A DNA stretch of 64,000 bases. Origin: Hyparrhenia diplandra (lineage: Eukaryota; Streptophyta; Magnoliopsida; Poales; Poaceae). The position numbers and the translations under genes were made by a program. Positions within the stretch are counted from its first letter, which is position 1; each line of letters begins with the position of its first letter. Below, in pieces: positions 58,346-64,000 of this stretch. Under the pieces are notes generated by a model. It saw only the letters and a program-made list of their open reading frames with translations, did not search any database and was not told where the DNA came from. Location: contig JADLZK010008784.1 of NCBI GenBank assembly GCA_015847255.1, positions 310,001-374,000 on the forward strand. Reading direction: 5' to 3'.

Positions 58346-58603
58346 CTCCTCCATACCTACAAAGCTTGACGTTTAGGATAAGGTTTGAGTCAAACATTGA
58401 CAAAATAAATCATCAATAGATTTTCCGTTGTTGAGTTTGCAAATTGAAACCTATATGAATAGATTTGTCTTGAAAAATACTTTCATAAAAAGTATACATA
58501 TATCACTCTTCGATAAATATTTTTATAATAATAAGAGTTCAAAGTTGTGTTTTGAAGACCGTGTTGCTGTCCTAAACATCAAGCTTTTTGGGTATGGAGG
58601 GAG
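58346..58603. mobile_element. Stowaway MITE, TSD TA
   Basis: Ends CTCCTCCATACCTACAAAGC and GGGTATGGAGGGAG are inverted, with TA at 58344-58345 and 58604-58605. 258 bp. Confidence 0.8.
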
Positions 58604-58605
58604 TA

Positions 58606-59221
58606 CAATTTTTCCCTCATAAAGCATATGGAGCTTATTTATGGCTTGAATCTAGCTACAGTTCAGATATCCGTGCACCAATTGAAATTTTCTTGATGTG
58701 TCACAACTAACCTAAATGTTAATGCTTCAAGTACTTGTATCTATGAATATGCTAGAGCATTCTCTCAACTTATTTTTTTCATGTGCATCCTCTTCCCCAT
58801 GAGTACATAAGATACAATGTGATAAGAGATGCCGAGAATAAGCATCACCACTGACAGATACCGAAAATCAGCATCACCACTGAATCACATGCATATATAG
58901 AATTTTAAATCTTGCTTATATCAGTGCTTAATTATGCTCTATTTTACTGTTAAATTCTTCAATCACAAAGCCCTGATTTCACCTATATGATGTCTTACTA
59001 TTCCGTTGTTCGTGTCTGTCTAAAGACATTTTATTTTCAGGATCAACACCCTTTTAAATGTGAGAATCCAAGACGTTGACAGTCTTCCATTGACTACTAA
59101 ATTTGATAACTCACTTAATCGGTCATCCCGGTACACCTCCCACAAGATGTACTATTCAAACACCAACCTTCATCCATGATCAAGCTAAAGAGGAAGAATA
59201 CATGACAACCATAGTTAGAAT
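58606..59221. other. AT-rich intergenic
   Basis: A small imperfect duplication, (A)GCATCACCACTGA, lies near 58843 and 58873. Otherwise nothing seen. Confidence 0.4.
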
Positions 59222-59819
59222 ATTTTTTTCGAAAGCGTGTATTGGCATGTACTTCATTAAGAGAAGTGAGAAAAATACAAATGATTCACAAGTAATGCAA
59301 TGATTACCGATGAATCATACAGACACAAACAAACAACAAGAAACGAGGGGGACCTCCACATAACAACCCCAACAACTAAGCCTATAACAAAAGAAAACTC
59401 AACACCTAGGTAGCTACCGCGCGATCGGAGCCATAGATGACAACAACGGCAAAGCATCCGCTAGAGCTGGGACGGCAAAGCATCCGGTCCGTAACAACCT
59501 TGGCAGCAATGCATCCGTCAAAGGACGACGACCTTGGTGGCAAAGCGTCCATTGGGAACCACCACTCGGCGCAAAGCATCCGCCCGGATACACTCCTCCG
59601 AGTCACTAAGGCTATTGCCCTCAAGACCACGGCGAGGAGGGACTTACCCACAAACCGGCGGCAAAGAATCCGCCCCAAGCAACGAAGAACCCGGCGGCAA
59701 AGCATCCTCCGTAAAACGACCACGACTACAACTACAGCTACAACAACACCAGCTAGACAACTATAGGTGACAAGTAACAAGCAAGCACAAATAGGCACAA
59801 AGAAGACGATCAACGCGAT
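59222..59819 (-). mobile_element. LINE-like retroposon, 3' part, with GGCAAAGCATCCG units
   Basis: TTTTTTTCGAAAGC near 59224 looks like a reversed 3' tail, and CATTAAGAGA follows as in grass LINE 3' ends. 59440-59715 carries seven irregularly spaced copies of GGCAAAGCATCCG or close variants. The sequence appears to continue after the solo LTR, at 61551-62130. Confidence 0.4.
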
Positions 59820-61550
59820 TGTTGACACCGCTTAACGACATCACTAATATAGCTAACTAGCACTTCAAAAATAACAACGCTCACTAGTGCTAGGCGACAC
59901 ACACTATAAAAAAGCAATGACCCCAAACAAAGTCTTTGGTATTAACAATCATTAAACCACTATAAACTAGTCAAATGATAACCTATACTTCTAGTAAAGG
60001 AGGTTGCTCATTCCTACATATGCAACTAGAGAGTATAACATGGTATAAAATAATACGACTAGACAGAAATAGAATAAGATAAAGAATATAGAACAAGACT
60101 CGCAGTTTTACAGAATAATAAATACCATTGTAGCATTTTACCTAGAGTATCTAGGGTATCTAATCCACAAGGAAAATAACTTAAACTATTCAATGCGTAA
60201 TACTAATAAAGTCCTTATATATGGAATATCTATAACCAATAATGATAATGCTTCTACTCAACATCGGGGTTAATGTCATATGAAATAATAATAAATATGA
60301 TAAAGATATGTATGATAAATGCTCAATAAGATAAATGATAAATACAGGGGATCAAGCCATCATTAAATGATAAAGATTCAAACGAATATTCTAGTTTAAG
60401 GACTCACATGGGTAATATAAGAAAAACTTAATGTGTAACTATCATCACATGTTATTGCTAAACTCTAATTAGTGCAAACATCTAGCTATCATGGCTACTA
60501 CCATTACTTCATATCAAACTTAAGGGTCATCAACTAGGAAGGATTCAATAATAAGATCTTCACCTTCTTCGCAAACACACGACCTACCGTTCACTACATA
60601 CGAGGGAGGATTATAGAAGACTCAATAGAGCTGTAACCTCTACGAACTACCCCACAACTCGGCATATAGCGGGCATTTGCAGATATAACATATATAAGCA
60701 CCACGCTTACATAAGTTATAACACCTATCTTGCACGTTACAAGATGATGGCTATACAATCCTAAGCATGCAATCCATAATAAATAAATAACTCTACTAGA
60801 CATATTAAAGCAAACAATAGACAAAGCAAATGATAATATAATAAAGATAAAGAACAATATCATAGATGATCAATGATTAATGAATATATCAAAGATATAA
60901 CAATGTACCTATGAACACCTTGACAGAATCTGAAGCTCAAGCCTTCCTATGCTTGGATCTCCTTCTAATCTATTACTAAGTGGCTAATCTCTCTAGATCT
61001 AGAACCATTCTGAGGAACTAGGGTTTATGACTCTGGACTTGATCTTTGGAACTGAGATCAACTGATCTTCAGTATTGAATTAGGGTTTCAGGGGGTAGCC
61101 CTGCCCCTTCTTTTATAGCCCCATAGGATGAATCTCAACCCTTGGATCAAACCGACTTGATTGGACGTATCGGATCTACTCCATAGGTCGGTTGTAGGAA
61201 CATTCCGAGCGGGAGGACACGTGGCTCCACCGGGGTGCCGCCGCGCACACCCCTCGTGTTAACCGGCCCCACCTCGCCGCAGGTGGGCTCCGCCTTCGCG
61301 AGAGTAGTCTTCTCTTCTTATTTGAACCCCCGGAAATTATACTAATCGCCTTGATTTGATCCTTCTCTTCGTATCTTGATTTATCCCTCTTTTTCTCTCG
61401 ATTTTTTGGGGTTTTCCTGAGTTCACCTATAAAACCGAGTGTATACAAAACTTGTGGAAATTATTAGTATAAACCCTATCTTTTATTTGTTCTTGTCCTC
61501 CAATGTTCTATTATTTCATGGTAAAAAGTGGAGAATAACTACCGTCAACA
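59820..61550 (-). mobile_element. Solo LTR, 1.7 kb, TSD GCGA(T/C)
   Basis: Bounded by TGTTGAC and GTCAACA, with flanks GCGAT (59815-59819) and GCGAC (61551-61555). On the minus strand it starts TGTTGACGGTAGTT and has the TATA segment GGGGCTATAAAAG. The block CCCTTGGATCAAACCGAC near 61140 is the complement of a block in the gypsy LTR at 26512, so the two families are related. Confidence 0.75.
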
Positions 61551-62130
61551 GCGACCAAGAGGAGAGGCGACGGGTCGTAGATTCTTCAACAACGCCTTCA
61601 TGAAGGTGGTGACGCCGAGGATGCCATGCCGGCCTAAGAGAGCTAAGGCGGGGCCTTCGCCAGAATCCGGCACCAGTGATTGAAGCATGAGACTCAAAGA
61701 CGACGCCTTCAAGAAGGGTGCAGCGCCAAAGGAGCTCGCCGCTCGTCTTCCCGACCACGTCGGGTTGAGCTTTCGCCCGGAGCTCCATGCATCCATATCA
61801 CGCGATGGGACGAGAGAGACATCGCCATCCACGCCACCACAATATCGATGATGATCTGACAGAGCCAACGCCCACACCACCACGATGGGAGACAGCAAAC
61901 TAGCTACGCCTCACAAGTCGCCGCGTGCCCCGGACGCCAGCGATCGGCCCAACACACGGCGACGGCGGCCGTTGGGAGGTCCCCTTGCCCCGATCCAGCG
62001 ACCCCGGTCCCCCGCCAGTAGCGAAAGCATGCGGGGCCGTAGCGGCCCCGAGAGGTGGAGCGGTCGCGCGGCCACCACCGCCCGGCCTAGAGGCGACGCG
62101 ATGGCGCATGAGAGGTGGGGGGCCTAGCCG
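61551..62130 (-). mobile_element. LINE-like sequence, continuation after the solo LTR
   Basis: ACGCCTTCATGAAGG and ACGCCTTCAAGAAGG blocks are typical of grass L1 untranslated regions. Frames are GC-rich and short. Joining across the solo LTR is inferred from the TSD. Confidence 0.35.
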
Positions 62131-62140
62131 GCCGACGGGC

Positions 62141-63137
62141 TGAAAGGTCAAAATGGCTAGAGGGGGGGTGAATAGCCTATTAAAAATTCTTCAAACAACA
62201 CCGAGCACCGGATTAGTAAATAATATGGCGAAGCTAAATAAAGCGGTGCAACATTTCGTCTAAGCAAGCCACAAGTCAATTGTAATATCTCTAATCACAA
62301 ACAAGGTCTAGGTCGCTAGATTACTCCTAGGTGAACAAGCAAGACTAACTAGTTTACCACTAGGAGCTAAACTACACTAAACAAGCTAACAACCTAAGCA
62401 AGACTACACAAGATATATCAAGGTAAATACACGAGGAGTAGGAATCGATATACCGACGTCGATGTGTAGAGGTGGAAGCCAATCACCGTGATCAACTAGA
62501 AATCTCCAACGAGCACAACAAGGTTGACACGATGATTTTTCACCGAGGTTCACGTGCTTTGCCGCAAGACGCTAGTCCCCGTGGTGGCGACACACACTCA
62601 CTTGACGGTTGCTAAGCTTAATGGCCGGTGCCAAATCCCCGGTGGGAGCTCAAGCGAACCGAACACAAGAGAGGGTCCAACAAGCCACGAGCAATCCACT
62701 AGTGATGGCTTTCAAGGTACCTCCCGCGGGGTAAGGCACAACCCCTCACAAGTCCAGGTGTGGCCTCGAACAAGCTCCAATCGAGTTCAACACCGCCTCT
62801 TGCTCCAAGCCGCTAGGGAACCGGGCAAATTCCCAAGAGAAATGAAATCCCGCGGCTTCTCCAAGGATGAAGTGCCTCTAGAATGCAACCGACGATGCAA
62901 TGCACTTCTATCACTCTCAATCTCACCAAGAATACGAATTATGGATGGAGAGATGAGTGGAGAGGAGTCTCACAAGCTCACTAGCAAGTTAGAATGTTCA
63001 AAATGTGCAAGAGAGAGGGCATGAAACCGGGCAAACCCATATATATAGCCCCACTCACGAGATAGAGCCGTTGGCCTTCAAAAAGTGCTCTCTGCGCACT
63101 GACCGGACGCACCGACCGGACTCACCAGCGAGTCCGG
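62141..63137 (-). mobile_element. Family A-related LTR, copy 3, interrupted at 63137
   Basis: Starts TGAAAGGTCAAAATGG then CTAGAGGGGGGGTGAATAG, the same layout as 25420 onward. Later ATATATAGCCCC and TAGAGCCGTTGG match the promoter region of copy 2 near 37270-37300. It is a diverged member, cut by the gypsy LTR. Confidence 0.7.
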
Positions 63138-64000
63138 TGTTGGTATATCTTATAGCATAAAATATAGAGGTTTTTAAAATGAAAATAAGGGCTTAAAATG
63201 AATATCAACATAGTATAGGGGCTTGACTGACATAATTCCACGAGTTTTGGTGATTTATATATTTTCAGGGACTAAACAGATAAAAGCATGTAAAAGCCCA
63301 AGAGTTTGCAAGCCCTACGCCATAAAGACGGATCCGTAACGTAATTCAACTTGGAACCCACGCAAGAACATTCTAGAAGACACCAGAGGACACGACGCTG
63401 AAGCTGGGGCCCACCTAGCAAGTGTGCGGCGCCGCCCCTAGTAGCGGCGCGGCCACGGCCGTGGGGCCCCCTGTCAGCCTCTGCTTCGTAGGTCGGTTCA
63501 CAACCGCCATTAAGAAGAGATCTACACCATTGCTCAAGGTCGGTTTGATCCAAGGGCTGTCGTGCATCTCCTAGGGCTATATAACAAGACCCCCTGACCC
63601 CTGGGTGAAACCCTAATTCATTCTAATTCATTCCAACTCCAAGTCATCAAGTCAAGATCCCAAGCCCTTGTTCCACCATATTAGAGCGTTAGCTATCTAG
63701 GCAAGTTCTAGAGGAAGTCAAGTATTGTCTTGAATTCCTGATCGTCAAGAAGTAGCGGGAGCCGAGCTTCTCGTGGCTTCTCTCTTGTATCTAATTTGTA
63801 AGTATTTGTTTAGAATACAATTGCTATGACGTTGCTCTATTTAATGATTATATTCTTAGTTATATGTTTCAATGTCTATTATGATTATATATCTAGTATG
63901 GCTAGATTGTCTTTACATTCAAGCATGGAGTCGTATAGCGCTCACTTTATGACGTCTTGGGTGAGTGGCCAACAATGTGTAAACGTGGTGTTTATACAAC
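63138..64000 (+). mobile_element. gypsy LTR (relative of 26512-37236), runs off the window
   Basis: Begins TGTTGGTATATC. Shares CCACGAGTTTTGGTGATTTATAT, ACATTCTAGAAGACACCAG and AAGGTCGGTTTGATCCAAGG with the 10.7 kb gypsy LTRs in the same order, plus CTATATAA. The other end lies outside, so element type and TSD are open. Confidence 0.75.

Noticed and set aside
1..64000. CRISPR array, operon-like gene cluster or defence system
   Set aside because: Introns, MITEs, SINEs and LTR nests show plant nuclear DNA. No regularly spaced repeat/spacer array or co-directional compact gene cluster exists.

Overview
This is a plant nuclear window, almost certainly from a grass (Poaceae). The signs are a single-exon DUF4220/DUF594 gene with very GC-rich codon third positions, an NPF8-type peptide/nitrate transporter gene with several introns, Tourist and Stowaway MITEs with TTA/TAA and TA target duplications, CACTA ends bounded by TAGTG, Helitron-type CTAG termini, and layers of nested gypsy and copia LTR elements. 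I cannot name the species. Only one gene looks intact. The rest is transposons, their relics and captured or decayed gene pieces.

Layout. 1-1673: right part of a CACTA element that starts outside the window. 2141-5650: a Helitron-like minus-strand terminus followed by exon-like fragments, including one MLO exon, and a GC-rich promoter-like block. 5876-8275: intact DUF4220/DUF594 membrane protein gene; its 3' end is duplicated at 9324-9513 behind a MITE. 9.5-20.4 kb: mostly unassigned sequence holding a broken ribosome-inactivating-protein relic (minus), a truncated copia element (minus) and five or more MITEs. 20.8-38.5 kb: a transposon nest. Two solo LTRs of one family lie in opposite orientation (21469-23789 and 25420-38510), and the second is split by a 10.7 kb gypsy element (26512-37236, TSD CTAAG) with degenerate gag-pol and a duplicated non-coding block downstream of integrase.

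38.5-46.6 kb: low-information sequence with a small SINE, short repeats and an N-myristoyltransferase N-terminal fragment (minus) broken by a TAG codon. 47235-52191: an NPF8-like transporter gene of five exons. It carries an in-frame TGA, a lost splice acceptor, and a fourth intron filled by a SINE with clear TSDs, a Helitron-like segment and a small CACTA-like element. It is either a recent pseudogene or affected by sequence errors. 52.3-64 kb: LINE and copia relics, a hAT element with an 8-bp TSD, a Stowaway, a 1.7 kb solo LTR inside a LINE-like sequence, and a third related LTR entered by another gypsy LTR that runs off the window.

I found no CRISPR array, rRNA or tRNA gene and no operon. 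I do not see an undescribed multi-gene system. The most useful observations concern TE nesting order, TSD-supported insertions, captured gene fragments, and whether the NPF lesions are real.
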